Part shown: in pieces, positions 22,853 through 31,850 of the stretch
How positions within the stretch are numbered: position 1 is the stretch's first letter
Layout: each line of letters opens with the position of its first letter
Assembly (NCBI GenBank): GCA_019247455.1
Contig: JAFAOW010000196.1
Location: forward strand, 1-39,971
Origin: Acidobacteriota bacterium
Lineage (GTDB): Bacteria > Acidobacteriota > Blastocatellia > Pyrinomonadales > Pyrinomonadaceae
Reading direction: 5' to 3'
DNA: 39,971 nucleotides
The notes under the pieces: generated by a model
What the model was told of the DNA's origin: nothing
What the model saw: only the letters and a program-made list of their open reading frames with translations
Databases searched by the model: none
Program-made: the position numbers and the translations under genes

Positions 22853-24121
22853 ATGCGTGTGCTCCGTCCGAGCATCAGTTTGTTACTAGCCGCCGTGATG
22901 GGCGGCGCGAACGCCGTTGTGTCGGCATTGCCCGGACCTCCTACCCGGCCCGAGCAGGAACATCTGAGATGGAAGGGCCGCTCGATCACTCTCTCAGTTT
23001 CGAGTTCGGTCGTTCAACCCAATCCTAATTTCAAACCTGACAGCGATGTTATTGGTGCCATACGGCGTAGCGTGGACGCATGGCAGGCAGCGGCCGGGCT
23101 CGATATTCAGATCGAGTTCACCGATAAGCAAAGCGTAAGCCCTTCAGGCGGCGCAGGCGACGGGATAAGTATCCTGACGATCGCCCAGACCCCTGATAAC
23201 GTACTCTTGTTTTCAAAGGATCCAAAAGGGGGATCTGCCAAGACACGGGTTTTCTACAACAAAAAAGGGAATGTAACCGAGGCGGATATTGTCCTTAATC
23301 CTTTTGAGCAGTTTTCAACGGATGGGGCATTCGGCACCTTTGACCTGGAAGCGACGATCAAGCATGAGATCGGCCATCTGCTCGGCCTTCACCACTCCGC
23401 CGTTCTGGGATCGGTAATGTCGGACAGCATCCCGCGAAACGACGCTTCCGGCGGAGAGCGAATAAACTCCGATCTGGCGGCGTGCGACGTTGCCGCCATA
23501 CGTGAGCTGTACGGAGCCCCGGATGATGACGCAGACTGCTGCTCCTCGATCGCCGGAAAGCTCAATATCGACCGCGGAGCTAGAGACTTGCGTGTCTGGG
23601 CGGAAGAAACTGATACCGGCCGTGTCGTGGGTCAGGCGAAGGTTGCCGCAGACGGGAGTTTTAGAATTGGCGGCCTGACGGCGGGAAGCTATACCGTGAA
23701 CTGGCAGCGGACGGACACCGACGGTAAGAGCGTCGGCTTGCTATCAACGGTTAAGATCTCCAAGAATGAGACCAGGACATTAAGCGAAAGGAATCCAGCG
23801 ACTCGCTCCACGGTCTCGCTCGAGTTGATCGGTTCGTCGGAGCGGCTTGGCGATTCGGCCTATCACGCCCGTGGAGGAAGGGAATACACAATTCTTGTTG
23901 GCGGCCGGCAGCTTAATGCAAATTCCTGCAGCATCGAATTTAGTTCTCCGCTGATCATGCTCCGTCCCGGGTCAGTGGTCACGGAGCAGTTCGAAGACGG
24001 TATGACGGCCCTTCGCTTCTCGTTATCGACTGATGAAAAACTCCAGCCCGGCGCGTATACGGTCTATGTGACCAGCGGGGCCAGCCGGTCAGCTCTCATC
24101 GGTTCCATAAGAGTTAACTGA
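22853..24121 (+). CDS. Secreted matrixin-like metalloprotease with C-terminal beta domains
   Basis: A 422-aa exported protein. Signal peptide 1-25 (ISLLLAAVMGGANAVVSA). The catalytic domain spans about 37-215: substrate strands (ITLSVSSSV, ADIVLNPFEQF), the metzincin zinc site HEIGHLLGLHH (171-181) and the Met-turn SVMSD (187-191), with a matrixin-like end AIRELYG. A carboxypeptidase-regulatory-like beta domain follows (SIAGKLNIDRGARDLRVWAE ... GGLTAGSYTVNWQ), then an IPT-like domain to the end. All zinc ligands are present. Two adjacent Cys (DCCSS) lie after the catalytic domain. Last gene of the run from 20513. Confidence 0.9.
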   Translation: MRVLRPSISLLLAAVMGGANAVVSALPGPPTRPEQEHLRWKGRSITLSVSSSVVQPNPNFKPDSDVIGAIRRSVDAWQAAAGLDIQIEFTDKQSVSPSGGAGDGISILTIAQTPDNVLLFSKDPKGGSAKTRVFYNKKGNVTEADIVLNPFEQFSTDGAFGTFDLEATIKHEIGHLLGLHHSAVLGSVMSDSIPRNDASGGERINSDLAACDVAAIRELYGAPDDDADCCSSIAGKLNIDRGARDLRVWAEETDTGRVVGQAKVAADGSFRIGGLTAGSYTVNWQRTDTDGKSVGLLSTVKISKNETRTLSERNPATRSTVSLELIGSSERLGDSAYHARGGREYTILVGGRQLNANSCSIEFSSPLIMLRPGSVVTEQFEDGMTALRFSLSTDEKLQPGAYTVYVTSGASRSALIGSIRVN

Positions 24122-24169
24122 CCTAGTTCCAATAAAATAAACAATCTTCAACGAATCGTTTTTCGCAGG

Positions 24170-24197
24170 TTGCGTTTGTTTGAGGCCTGTGCATAAT
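24170..24197 (+). promoter_or_regulatory. Candidate promoter of the permease leader
   Basis: TTGCGT (24170-24175), 16 bases, CATAAT (24192-24197). A transcript would start near 24204, at the foot of the first hairpin of the leader, which is what one expects for a structured 5' RNA. Confidence 0.45.
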
Positions 24198-24203
24198 AGT
24201 TGT

Positions 24204-24286
24204 GTTCACCTCCCGGTGAACATCTGTCGGGCGTTCGCGCTCGGCGAGAGGGCGACGGTGTGGGAGACGTCGCCCTTTTTCTTTTT
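24204..24286 (+). ncRNA. Structured RNA ending in an intrinsic terminator (sRNA or leader part 1)
   Basis: Hairpin GTTCACC-TCCC-GGTGAAC (24204-24221) is followed by a GC-rich linker and a terminator: AGGGCGACG (24249-24257), a 10-base loop, CGTCGCCCT (24268-24276), TTTTTCTTTTT. The first loop carries CTCCC (24210-24214) and the terminator loop carries GGGAG (24262-24266), so a 5-bp loop-loop contact is possible. It may be a stand-alone small RNA, the first part of the permease leader, or simply the terminator of the protease gene upstream. Confidence 0.5.
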
Positions 24287-24293
24287 CGACGCG

Positions 24294-24445
24294 GGATCAC
24301 TGCTTGATTTTGGTCCGCGAAGGGCGTAAGAATTGAATGTGCGACCGAGGTACCGGCTTTTTGCTTGCTCGGTCTTTATATTTTGAGCAGCGAGTGATCC
24401 TGTAATCGAGATCGGCCACCGGCAATTTTCGTCGGCGGTCTTTTT
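24294..24445 (+). promoter_or_regulatory. Candidate riboswitch or attenuator before the APC permease gene
   Basis: A closing stem GGATCACT (24294-24301) with AGTGATCC (24393-24400) encloses an inner hairpin GACCGAG/CTCGGTC (24343-24349, 24368-24374). Then comes a terminator-like hairpin GGCCACCGGC with GTCGGCGGTC (24414-24440) and TTTTT, ending nine bases before the permease ATG. Aptamer-like fold followed by terminator just before the start codon is the riboswitch layout. I do not see the conserved GAATCCGTCAGCTAACC core of the ydaO/c-di-AMP class. Ligand unknown. The 333-base gap 24122-24454 holds no gene. Confidence 0.5.
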
Positions 24446-24454
24446 GCTGTCTAT

Positions 24455-26473
24455 ATGGCAAAACCTGAACCTGGCAGGTTCAAAAAGTGGCTTTACAGCG
24501 GTGTGGCAGAGATCGAGGGACCTGCTGCTCCAGAAGGACGGCATCACAGTCACCCTTGGTGGAAGGTGATGTGCCTGACGGGCGTCGATTACTTCTCGAC
24601 GCTTGGGTATCAGCCCGGGATCGCATTTCTCGCCGCAGGCGTCTTGTCGCCGATCGCGACTCTCATTCTTGTCCTCCTCACGCTTTTTGGGGCCCTGCCG
24701 ATCTACAGCCGGGTCGCAAAAGAGAGTCCGCACGGTGAAGGCTCTATCGCCATGCTGGAGGCGCTCCTTTCACGGTGGAAAGGGAAGCTATTTGTTCTGG
24801 TCCTCCTCGGGTTCGTCGCGACGGATTTCGTTATCACCATCACCTTGTCTGCAGCCGATGCAACGGCTCACATTCTAGAGAACCCGTTTGTAAGAACGTC
24901 GCTGCCATGGCTGGATCACCCGATCCCTGTGACCCTGGCGCTCGTCGCGCTGCTCGGCATCGTCTTTCTCAAAGGATTCAAGGAGGCGATCGGTATCGCG
25001 GTCATCCTGGTCGCGATCTATCTTCTGCTGAACCTGGTCGTCATCGGCAGGGGGCTTGTTGAGGTGGTGAACCACCCCGACCTGATCGCTGATTGGCGTA
25101 CCGCACTTTTTGCCACGAAGATGTCGGTCGGCAGGTTCCAACTCGCCGGAGTCGCTGCGATCGTTCTGCTTTCGATAACGAGCTTTCCAAAATTAGCACT
25201 CGGCCTTTCTGGATTTGAGACCGGTGTTGCGGTGATGCCGCTGGTCAAGCGGCCTAACAGGATCGGAAACACTCGCAAGCTTCTCACGACGGCGGCGCTT
25301 ATAATGAGCTTCCTTCTGATCGCGAGCAGCTTCGCGACGAGCGTACTGATACCCAAGGAAGAATTCTGTCCCGCGATCTCATGTCCGATCGACAAGGATC
25401 ACCCTGCTCCCGCGTATTGCACATGTACCGCAGACCAGGATGCGGCACACGCAACCACGGACGGCGGCAAGGCCAACGGCCGCGCGCTTGCCTACATCGC
25501 GCACAAGTATCTCGGGGATGTTTTTGGGACGTTCTACGACCTGAGCACCATCCTCATTTTATGGTTCGCAGGCGCCTCGGCTATGGCCGGTCTGTTGAAT
25601 ATAGTTCCGCGTTATCTGCCGCGTTACGGCATGGCGCCCGAATGGTCCAGGGCCACACGGCCCCTCGTGCTCGTTTTCATGGGCATCTGCTTTGCGATCA
25701 CCTGGGTCTTTGAGGCAAATGTCGACGCTCAGGGCGGAGCCTACGCGACAGGTGTCCTGGTCCTCATGTCTTCGGCCGCCATTGCTGTTTCGATCTCGGC
25801 ACGGCGGAGAGGCAGCAAATGGACATGGGCCTTTTGGCTGATCTCATTGATCTTTGCGTACACGACCATAGCAAATGTCTTCGAGAGACCAGACGGTATC
25901 AAGATCGCGTCGATGTTCATTTTCGGTATCATCGCGGCTTCATTCATATCACGTGCGATGCGCTCGACCGAGATCCGCATCGACAAGATCGAGCTTGATG
26001 AGGCGGCCCGCGCATTCCTCAATGAAGTAGACGAAGAAGGCGAAATACGTATCGTAACGAACCGCCGCGAAACAGGCGACATGACCGAGTATCGGTTCAA
26101 GGAACACGAGAAACGCGTTGACAATCACATACCCTCTTCCGATCCGGTTTTGTTCTATGAGATCGAGCCGGGGGACTCGTCCGAGTTCAAGGGCAAGCTC
26201 TTCATACGCGGCGTCGACGTGGATGGCTACAAGATCTTGAGGACGCAGGCACCGGCGGTGCCTAATGCGATAGCCGCGTTCCTGCTTTACCTGCGTGATA
26301 CTACGGGCAAGATCCCGCACGTTTACTTTGGGTGGAGCGAGGGCAATCCGATCATGTATCTTGCCAGGTACATTCTATTTGGTGAAGGGGATACCGCTCC
26401 GGTGACGCGCGAGATATTGCGCCAGGCGGAACCGGACCCCGAGTTGCGCCCTAATGTTCACGTTGGCGGTTAA
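24455..26473 (+). CDS. APC family permease (amino-acid or potassium type) with large C-terminal tail
   Basis: A 672-aa inner-membrane transporter. The N-terminus is [28 protein letters not shown], i.e. [14 protein letters not shown] in the first helix, typical of a distinct APC group that also includes KimA-like potassium importers. About twelve helices follow up to residue 505, with a Cys-rich external loop ([24 protein letters not shown]). Residues about 510-672 are a soluble tail ([20 protein letters not shown] ... [20 protein letters not shown]). Substrate is not certain. Preceded by the structured leader, with no clear ribosome site. It overlaps the convergent zinc-ribbon gene by four bases. 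Confidence 0.85.
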   Translation: MAKPEPGRFKKWLYSGVAEIEGPAAPEGRHHSHPWWKVMCLTGVDYFSTLGYQPGIAFLAAGVLSPIATLILVLLTLFGALPIYSRVAKESPHGEGSIAMLEALLSRWKGKLFVLVLLGFVATDFVITITLSAADATAHILENPFVRTSLPWLDHPIPVTLALVALLGIVFLKGFKEAIGIAVILVAIYLLLNLVVIGRGLVEVVNHPDLIADWRTALFATKMSVGRFQLAGVAAIVLLSITSFPKLALGLSGFETGVAVMPLVKRPNRIGNTRKLLTTAALIMSFLLIASSFATSVLIPKEEFCPAISCPIDKDHPAPAYCTCTADQDAAHATTDGGKANGRALAYIAHKYLGDVFGTFYDLSTILILWFAGASAMAGLLNIVPRYLPRYGMAPEWSRATRPLVLVFMGICFAITWVFEANVDAQGGAYATGVLVLMSSAAIAVSISARRRGSKWTWAFWLISLIFAYTTIANVFERPDGIKIASMFIFGIIAASFISRAMRSTEIRIDKIELDEAARAFLNEVDEEGEIRIVTNRRETGDMTEYRFKEHEKRVDNHIPSSDPVLFYEIEPGDSSEFKGKLFIRGVDVDGYKILRTQAPAVPNAIAAFLLYLRDTTGKIPHVYFGWSEGNPIMYLARYILFGEGDTAPVTREILRQAEPDPELRPNVHVGG

Positions 26474-26853
26474 GGGTAGGAGTTGGCCGACTCGCCTTTC
26501 ATCTCGATAAAACAGGCACGGCAATAAACAGGTCTTCCCTGTGAGGGATAAAAGGGAATGGTGGTCGTCTGCTGGCAGCGGGCGCAGCGGGCCTGAACGT
26601 CGATCCGGGTCTTCTTGCCGGTGATCTTCGAGAGTTCGATAGCCTCTAGACGGCGGTTCTTGGCCTGCTTGCAGGACTTGCAGCGTTTTGGCGGATTCTG
26701 TAGTTCTTTTTGGCGGTAGAAGGCCTGCTCGCCTGCGGTCCAAACGAACTCAGATTCGCAATCGATGCACGGGATCAGCTTGTCGGTAAATTCGTCAGCG
26801 TCGCTGACTTTTCCGTTTGTTTTCGCGAATCGCCCGGTGCCTATCTGTGACAT
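26470..26853 (-). CDS. Zinc-ribbon protein with CxxC-x17-CxxC domain
   Basis: About 127 aa. The first ribbon is [20 protein letters not shown] with RCKSCKQAK; the second is [20 protein letters not shown] followed by VYCRACF, the CxxC-x17-CxxC type. Eight Cys in four CxxC pairs can bind two zinc ions. The linker is basic ([19 protein letters not shown]). Such proteins are usually small cytoplasmic, nucleic-acid-associated proteins of unknown role. I take ATG 26853; a TTG two codons earlier is also possible. Divergent from purD. Confidence 0.85.
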   Translation of the reverse strand: MSQIGTGRFAKTNGKVSDADEFTDKLIPCIDCESEFVWTAGEQAFYRQKELQNPPKRCKSCKQAKNRRLEAIELSKITGKKTRIDVQARCARCQQTTTIPFYPSQGRPVYCRACFIEMKGESANSYP

Positions 26854-26908
26854 ATCCAACCGCTTGCTGTTCGCGGCCCGTCTATGGAAATCGGACCTGC
26901 GTGTAGTA

Positions 26909-26938
26909 GATTTTACAGTGAAGGCAAACCGTAAAATC
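26909..26938. promoter_or_regulatory. Inverted repeat between zinc-ribbon gene and purD
   Basis: GATTTTAC (26909-26916) and GTAAAATC (26931-26938) form a perfect inverted repeat with a 14-base spacer, in a 182-base divergent intergenic region. It could be an operator or a hairpin in the leader of either gene. It does not match the PurR box. Confidence 0.4.
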
Positions 26939-27035
26939 CGAAATGGAATGGGGCAAGTAGATTGACCTTACACCGCGCATTCGGGCCGTGTCAAGACTCA
27001 AATGACCGCACGGTATCGGCGGACAGAAACTGGTT

Positions 27036-28301
27036 ATGGATGTTCTTGTAGTCGGATCGGGCGGGCGTGAGCACGCCTTATGCCGGGCGTTTCGCCGCTC
27101 ACCAAAGGCAGGCAAGCTTTACTGCGCGAGCGGCAACGCCGGCATCGCACAGGACGCGGAATGCGTAGCGATCGCGCCTGATGACATCAAGGCGCTTGCC
27201 GATTTTGCGCAAAGCAGAAATATTGGCCTGACATTTATCGGTGGTGAGGTGCCTCTCGCCCTCGGCGTCGGCGATGAGTTTGCGGCGCGCGGCCTGAACG
27301 CGATCGCGCCGTCTCGTGATGCATCGCAGCTTGAGTCGAGTAAATCCTTCGCGAAGGATTTCATGGCGCGTCACGGCGTGCCGACCCCCCGATACGTTAC
27401 AGCCCATTCACCCGACTTTGCGATCCTCGAATTGGAAAGCGGCGACTTCGGCGACGAATCCGCACCCGTAGTGGTAAAAGCCGACGGCCTCGCGGCGGGA
27501 AAGGGCGTTGTTGTTGCCAAGAACCGCGCTGACGCGATAGCGGCCATCAGTGGAATGTCCGAGCTAGTAGGTACTGCCGCCGCCGAAAAGATCGTGTTGG
27601 AAGAGTGTCTGACGGGTCACGAGGTCTCGCTGCTTGCGTTTGTGGACGGCGAGAATTTCGCATTGATGCCGCCGGTCCGTGATCACAAGCGGATCGGTGA
27701 CGGTGACACAGGCCCAAATACCGGCGGCATGGGCACCATTACAGACGCCTCTTTATTGAACGGCGACGAGCTTACGCAGATCACAGAGGCGGTAATTCGG
27801 CCTACCCTTCATGGCTGTATCCGTGAAGGATTCCGCTATCGCGGGGTGCTTTTCCTCGGGTTGATGATGACAAAGGACGGACCGCAGCTGCTCGAATACA
27901 ACGTGCGATTTGGCGACCCGGAGACCCAAGCCATACTCGTCCGGCTGGAAGCTGACCTTGTTGATATTTGCGGGTCGATGATAAGCGGCACGCTTGCTTC
28001 ATCTGAGATCAAATGGCGGCCCGGCAGCTCGGCGTGTGTCGTTCTTGCTGCCGAAGGGTATCCCGGTAAGGTCCGCACCGGCGACGTCATCGACGGAGCG
28101 CAGGACATGCCCACAGGCGTTGAAGTGTTCCACGCGGGCACGGCGCTAGACCCGCAGCATCGATTCATAACGAATGGCGGCCGCGTTCTCGGCGTCACCG
28201 CTGCGGGTGACGATCTCGCGTCGACACTTGACCTGGTCTATTCGGGAGTAGGGCGTATCTCTTGGCCCGGGATGCAATATCGGCACGACATCGGGAAATG
28301 A
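27036..28301 (+). CDS. purD: Phosphoribosylamine-glycine ligase
   Basis: A 421-aa cytoplasmic enzyme for the second step of purine synthesis (phosphoribosylamine plus glycine and ATP to GAR). Signatures: MDVLVVGSGGREHAL at the start, GGEVPLALGVGDEF, the ATP-grasp lid VVKADGLAAGKGVVVA (about 147-162), RDHKRIGDGDTGPNTGGMGT, and YNVRFGDPETQAIL. Length is normal. No ribosome site is obvious. It stands alone, and its stop is adjacent to the stop of the convergent archaemetzincin gene. Confidence 0.97.
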   Translation: MDVLVVGSGGREHALCRAFRRSPKAGKLYCASGNAGIAQDAECVAIAPDDIKALADFAQSRNIGLTFIGGEVPLALGVGDEFAARGLNAIAPSRDASQLESSKSFAKDFMARHGVPTPRYVTAHSPDFAILELESGDFGDESAPVVVKADGLAAGKGVVVAKNRADAIAAISGMSELVGTAAAEKIVLEECLTGHEVSLLAFVDGENFALMPPVRDHKRIGDGDTGPNTGGMGTITDASLLNGDELTQITEAVIRPTLHGCIREGFRYRGVLFLGLMMTKDGPQLLEYNVRFGDPETQAILVRLEADLVDICGSMISGTLASSEIKWRPGSSACVVLAAEGYPGKVRTGDVIDGAQDMPTGVEVFHAGTALDPQHRFITNGGRVLGVTAAGDDLASTLDLVYSGVGRISWPGMQYRHDIGK

Positions 28302-29261
28302 TCAGTTGGTGACTGCGGCCAGCTTCTTTTCGAATTCATCGGCCTCCTTTGCGAGGCCATTTTTTTTGCAAAAATCCACAAGTTTCTTGTACCTTTCGGC
28401 CGGCGTGATGTCCGACAGCCAGCATATCTTCGCCATGCACTCGGGGCACGCATCGATGGGCCGGCGGTCGGTTTCCCCAAGATAATTCGTTCCACTCATC
28501 ACGCATTCGTATTTTGTGCAGTGATGCATCGAGAACATATGCCCGGTCTCATGCGCTGCGATCTTAAGCGTTCGCCTGAGAAAGGTGGCTTCGTCCGCAT
28601 TGTCATCGAGGCGATAAAGCGACCAGACCCCGAGGCGGTCCTCCATGCTCGCCTGGCCAAAAACGAAATTCATCGTTTCATCCGGATAGAGGTCGCTGCT
28701 CGTGAAGGCGATCAATGCCGCTGCATCTTTTGGGAGCTGAGGTTTCAAGACCTCGTCGAGAATGTAGCCCGTCCTTATTTGCTCTACCTCAGGATAACCA
28801 TGACGTCGGCTGTCTTGGACACTAAGCGGATGCTTGATCGCCTCAGCCGACATCTTCTTGACCGGCAGGTCATAAAACGCCGCAAGATATCCGGCTGTGA
28901 TGTCGATGATCCTTTTCTGCCGCGCCGTCAACGTCCCCAGCGGCAGCACGTATATCGCCTGCCGCTCCTTCGTCGGCTTTGTCGGTTTGCTGTCTAGGTA
29001 TTCGTCAAAGGTCTGTCCCGGCTCCCGGTGCGACGCAAGCCAGTCAAACCCTTGAGGCTTGCCCATCGGCTGGAAGAACGAAGCGACCTTTATCATCGCT
29101 TCGCGAAGAAATTTGAAGTCTGTACGCGTTTCCGGGGGTGTAGCGGTGTTCGACGCGGCCTCGGGCTTTGAGCAGGATATGCATGCGCACAGGACTACGG
29201 TGAGTACGACAAGCTTCGCGGCGGGCCTGTATTGAATGATTTTCGTGCCTGTAGTCGGCAA
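28302..29261 (-). CDS. Archaemetzincin-family metalloprotease, exported, probably a lipoprotein
   Basis: A 319-aa protein with an N-terminal signal (KLVVLTVVLCACISCS; possible lipobox LCAC). The zinc site HETGHMFSMHHC is followed by CVM and a CPEC pair (YECVMSGTNYLGETDRRPID, ACPECMAKICW), which is the archaemetzincin pattern HExxHxxGxxHCx4CxM...CxxC; these add a second, structural zinc. The conserved Gly of the helix turn is Ser here. A TTG at 29261, eight bases after the aroC stop, is the only reasonable start. Most family members are cytoplasmic, so an exported one is unusual. Last gene of the long minus-strand run. Confidence 0.87.
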   Translation of the reverse strand: MPTTGTKIIQYRPAAKLVVLTVVLCACISCSKPEAASNTATPPETRTDFKFLREAMIKVASFFQPMGKPQGFDWLASHREPGQTFDEYLDSKPTKPTKERQAIYVLPLGTLTARQKRIIDITAGYLAAFYDLPVKKMSAEAIKHPLSVQDSRRHGYPEVEQIRTGYILDEVLKPQLPKDAAALIAFTSSDLYPDETMNFVFGQASMEDRLGVWSLYRLDDNADEATFLRRTLKIAAHETGHMFSMHHCTKYECVMSGTNYLGETDRRPIDACPECMAKICWLSDITPAERYKKLVDFCKKNGLAKEADEFEKKLAAVTN

Positions 29262-29269
29262 TGAATTTA

Positions 29270-30451
29270 TCAGTAGCGTTGAACGGTGCCTTGATAACCC
29301 TCGAAATTCCGCCGCATCTCTTCGATCGAATCTCCGCCGAACTTCTCGCGCATCGCGTCGGCCAATACGATCGCGATCATCGCTTCGCCAATGACGCCCG
29401 CCGCGGGCACGGCTGTGATGTCGGAACGCTCGAACGCAGCTAGATCCTCTTCCTTCGTGTTTATATCGACCGAATGAAGCGGCTTGCGAAGCGTCGAGAT
29501 CGGTTTCATATATCCGCGCACGCGAAGCTCTTCGCCATTAGTAATGCCGCCCTCAAGCCCGCCGGCGCGATTGGTCTTGCGAAAGAACCCGGTTGCTACC
29601 GCACTCGTTTCCGACAAGAGGATCTCGTCATGCACTTCCGACCCGCGCTTTGCCGCATTTGCGACACCCATTCCGATCTCGACCGCCTTTGTAGCGTGGA
29701 TCGACATGATCGAGCGTGCGAGGCGCCCATCGAGCTTGTCTTCCCAGGACGTGTGAGCACCGAGGCCCACCGGCAGCCCTCTCGCGACGACCTCGTAAAT
29801 GCCGCCCAGCGTGTCGCCATCGTCTTTCGCCTTGTCGATCAATGCGATCATCGCCTGCTCAATCTCTGCATCGGCACAATTGAGCGCGGAATCGCGAGGG
29901 ATCGTAGCGATGTCGTCCCAAGTCCTTTCAAGCGGCTGCTCGGGAGTACCGCCAAGCTGAATAACGTGGCTCTTGATCTCGATCCCAAACTGAGCGAGCA
30001 GCTGTTTTGCGATCGCGCCGCACGCAACCCGGGCGGCAGTCTCACGAGCCGAGGCTCTTTCCAAAATATCCCTTAGATCTCGCGTCCCGAATTTTTGCCC
30101 TCCCGGCAGATCGGCGTGCCCGGGCCGCGGCCGGGTCACGACTCTTGGGTTCGTTGGCTCCGAATCTAGAGCCTCAACTGACATCACGTCCTGCCAGTGC
30201 ACAAAATCGTCATTCGCGATCATCAATGCGATGGGCGATCCCAGGGCCTTGCCGTGACGAACTCCCGACAAAATCTCGACCGTCTCTGTCTCGATCTTCA
30301 TCCGGCCGCCGCGGCCATAACCTTGCTGCCGACGCCACAACTCGTGATCGATCGCAGCGACGTCGATCAGCAGACCGCCAGGAACACCCTCGACAATGGC
30401 CACAAGTGCCTTGCCATGCGATTCCCCGGCTGTAGTGAACTTGAAATGCAT
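29270..30451 (-). CDS. aroC: Chorismate synthase
   Basis: A 393-aa FMN-dependent enzyme that turns EPSP into chorismate, the end of the shikimate pathway. Family blocks: [20 protein letters not shown] (6-25), [61 protein letters not shown] and [13 protein letters not shown]. All are in place. It is two bases after the VOC gene. Its product feeds PabB, encoded at 37573. Confidence 0.97.
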   Translation of the reverse strand: MHFKFTTAGESHGKALVAIVEGVPGGLLIDVAAIDHELWRRQQGYGRGGRMKIETETVEILSGVRHGKALGSPIALMIANDDFVHWQDVMSVEALDSEPTNPRVVTRPRPGHADLPGGQKFGTRDLRDILERASARETAARVACGAIAKQLLAQFGIEIKSHVIQLGGTPEQPLERTWDDIATIPRDSALNCADAEIEQAMIALIDKAKDDGDTLGGIYEVVARGLPVGLGAHTSWEDKLDGRLARSIMSIHATKAVEIGMGVANAAKRGSEVHDEILLSETSAVATGFFRKTNRAGGLEGGITNGEELRVRGYMKPISTLRKPLHSVDINTKEEDLAAFERSDITAVPAAGVIGEAMIAIVLADAMREKFGGDSIEEMRRNFEGYQGTVQRY

Positions 30452-30453
30452 CG

Positions 30454-30924
30454 TTATTGCGGATCGCGTTGACCCGCGAAAAACTCATCTGCCTGAGCTT
30501 GTTCCTGCTCCGGTGTCAGTTCATGCTGCTGCTGGTTTATGCCCCATTCATGACCATACGGGTCGCGGATCTTTCCGTACCGAGCTCCCCAGAACATATC
30601 CGAGGCAGGCAAGAGCACCGTGGAACCGCGTTCGACCGCCCGTGCGATTACAGCGTCCGCATCATCTACCTCAAGAGTGATACGCACACACGTGCCGCCA
30701 AGTCGATCAGGCGAATCAAGCGTCCCTCCATCTGTCGGTGCAAACCAGTCCGAAACAAACAGCTTATGGCCATCCAACACGATCTCGCCATGCATCAGCT
30801 TGCTGCCATCCGGCGACATCATGTTGTGACCGTCCACGCCGCCAAAAACCGCTTTGTAAAACTCGAGTGCCGCGAGTCCATCTCTCACGATCAGGTGTGG
30901 AACGAATTGATCTTTTCGATCCAT
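30454..30924 (-). CDS. VOC family protein (glyoxalase/PhnB-like)
   Basis: A 156-aa protein with the vicinal-oxygen-chelate layout: [37 protein letters not shown], then [18 protein letters not shown] and [20 protein letters not shown]. This is the PhnB-like / 3-demethylubiquinone-type subgroup. AGGAG eight bases before ATG 30924 fixes the start; the frame is open much further up but that lies over the EamA gene. Possible metal ligands are the His in MHGEIVL and the Glu in GHEWGI. Function unknown. Confidence 0.88.
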   Translation of the reverse strand: MDRKDQFVPHLIVRDGLAALEFYKAVFGGVDGHNMMSPDGSKLMHGEIVLDGHKLFVSDWFAPTDGGTLDSPDRLGGTCVRITLEVDDADAVIARAVERGSTVLLPASDMFWGARYGKIRDPYGHEWGINQQQHELTPEQEQAQADEFFAGQRDPQ

Positions 30925-30932
30925 AAGATCTC

Positions 30933-31850
30933 CTACTCGTCGACCGGCACGGGGGGCAATCGATTCGCCCGCCTCCGAAACACGATCAGCCCTATTCCCC
31001 CGATGACCAAAAGCCCGCCAAAAAATGTCTGCGGCGGCAGCCTCTCGCCGAGCGTTATCGCTCCGATGATCACCGCAAGCAGCGGCGTCACGAGCGAGAT
31101 CATCATCGCCTTGGTCGACTCGATCCGGTTTAGCAGCCAGTAGTAAAGCCAAAAAGCGGCGATCGTCCCGACTACAGTCAAATAGGTCACGCACAGTATA
31201 GCCCGAGGCGTCCAATTGAACGTAAGCGGATTTCCTTCGCGTATCACACTGTACACGATGATCGCCGGCAAGCCGCATAACATTTGGCAAAAGACGAGCG
31301 AAGCCGGATGAACGCCGCTGAATCTCGCTTTTATCAAGATCGATGCCTGTGCCGCCGCGTACGAACCGACCACCACCGCGACGCACCCGGCAAATGCCAT
31401 CCAATTCTCGATCCGCAGTTGGTCGATAAATATCACCGCGACCCCAATAATTCCGATAGCTACGGCGATGATCTTTTGCGGAGTGATGCGTTCGTCGGGC
31501 AGGAATATCCACGCGAGCACGAGGCCGAATACGGTGATCATCGACTGCAGCACGGCGGCGAGCCCCGATGTTACGTACTGCTCGCTCCAAAAGACCATTG
31601 AATAATTGATCGAGAATTGCAGTATGCCGGTCAGGATGATCAGTCGCCATTGTTCCCAATCCCGCGGCAGCGCGAGCCGCTGGAACTTGATGACCGCGAA
31701 TAGTATCAGAACCGCCAGAACGAACCGCGCGCCCGCGAATCCGATCGGCGGCAGGTCCTCGAGGCCTACCTTGATAAAGATCCACGTCGACCCCCAAATA
31801 AGGCAGAGGATCGCCCAGACAAGGATGTTCAGCGAAGCGAACCTACGCAT
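30933..31850 (-). CDS. DMT superfamily transporter (EamA family)
   Basis: A 305-aa inner-membrane protein with ten helices in two EamA repeats. The start LVWAILCLIWGSTWIFIKVG is the hallmark first helix; AGARFVLAVLILFAVI, SMVFWSEQYVTSGLAAVLQS, KIIAVAIGIIGVAVIFI and LNRIESTKAMMISLVTPLLA follow. It overlaps the rsmD stop by eight bases. It is a different subtype from the EamA protein at 9018. Substrate unknown. Confidence 0.93.
   Translation of the reverse strand: MRRFASLNILVWAILCLIWGSTWIFIKVGLEDLPPIGFAGARFVLAVLILFAVIKFQRLALPRDWEQWRLIILTGILQFSINYSMVFWSEQYVTSGLAAVLQSMITVFGLVLAWIFLPDERITPQKIIAVAIGIIGVAVIFIDQLRIENWMAFAGCVAVVVGSYAAAQASILIKARFSGVHPASLVFCQMLCGLPAIIVYSVIREGNPLTFNWTPRAILCVTYLTVVGTIAAFWLYYWLLNRIESTKAMMISLVTPLLAVIIGAITLGERLPPQTFFGGLLVIGGIGLIVFRRRANRLPPVPVDE

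Noticed and set aside
24204-24445. c-di-AMP (ydaO) riboswitch
   Set aside because: Attractive because of the permease type, but the conserved GAATCCGTCAGCTAACC-like core and GGGGTGAATCC are not found.
30925-31797. Upstream extension of the VOC protein frame to 447 aa
   Set aside because: It covers the EamA transporter in another frame of the same strand, and AGGAG marks ATG 30924 as the VOC start.
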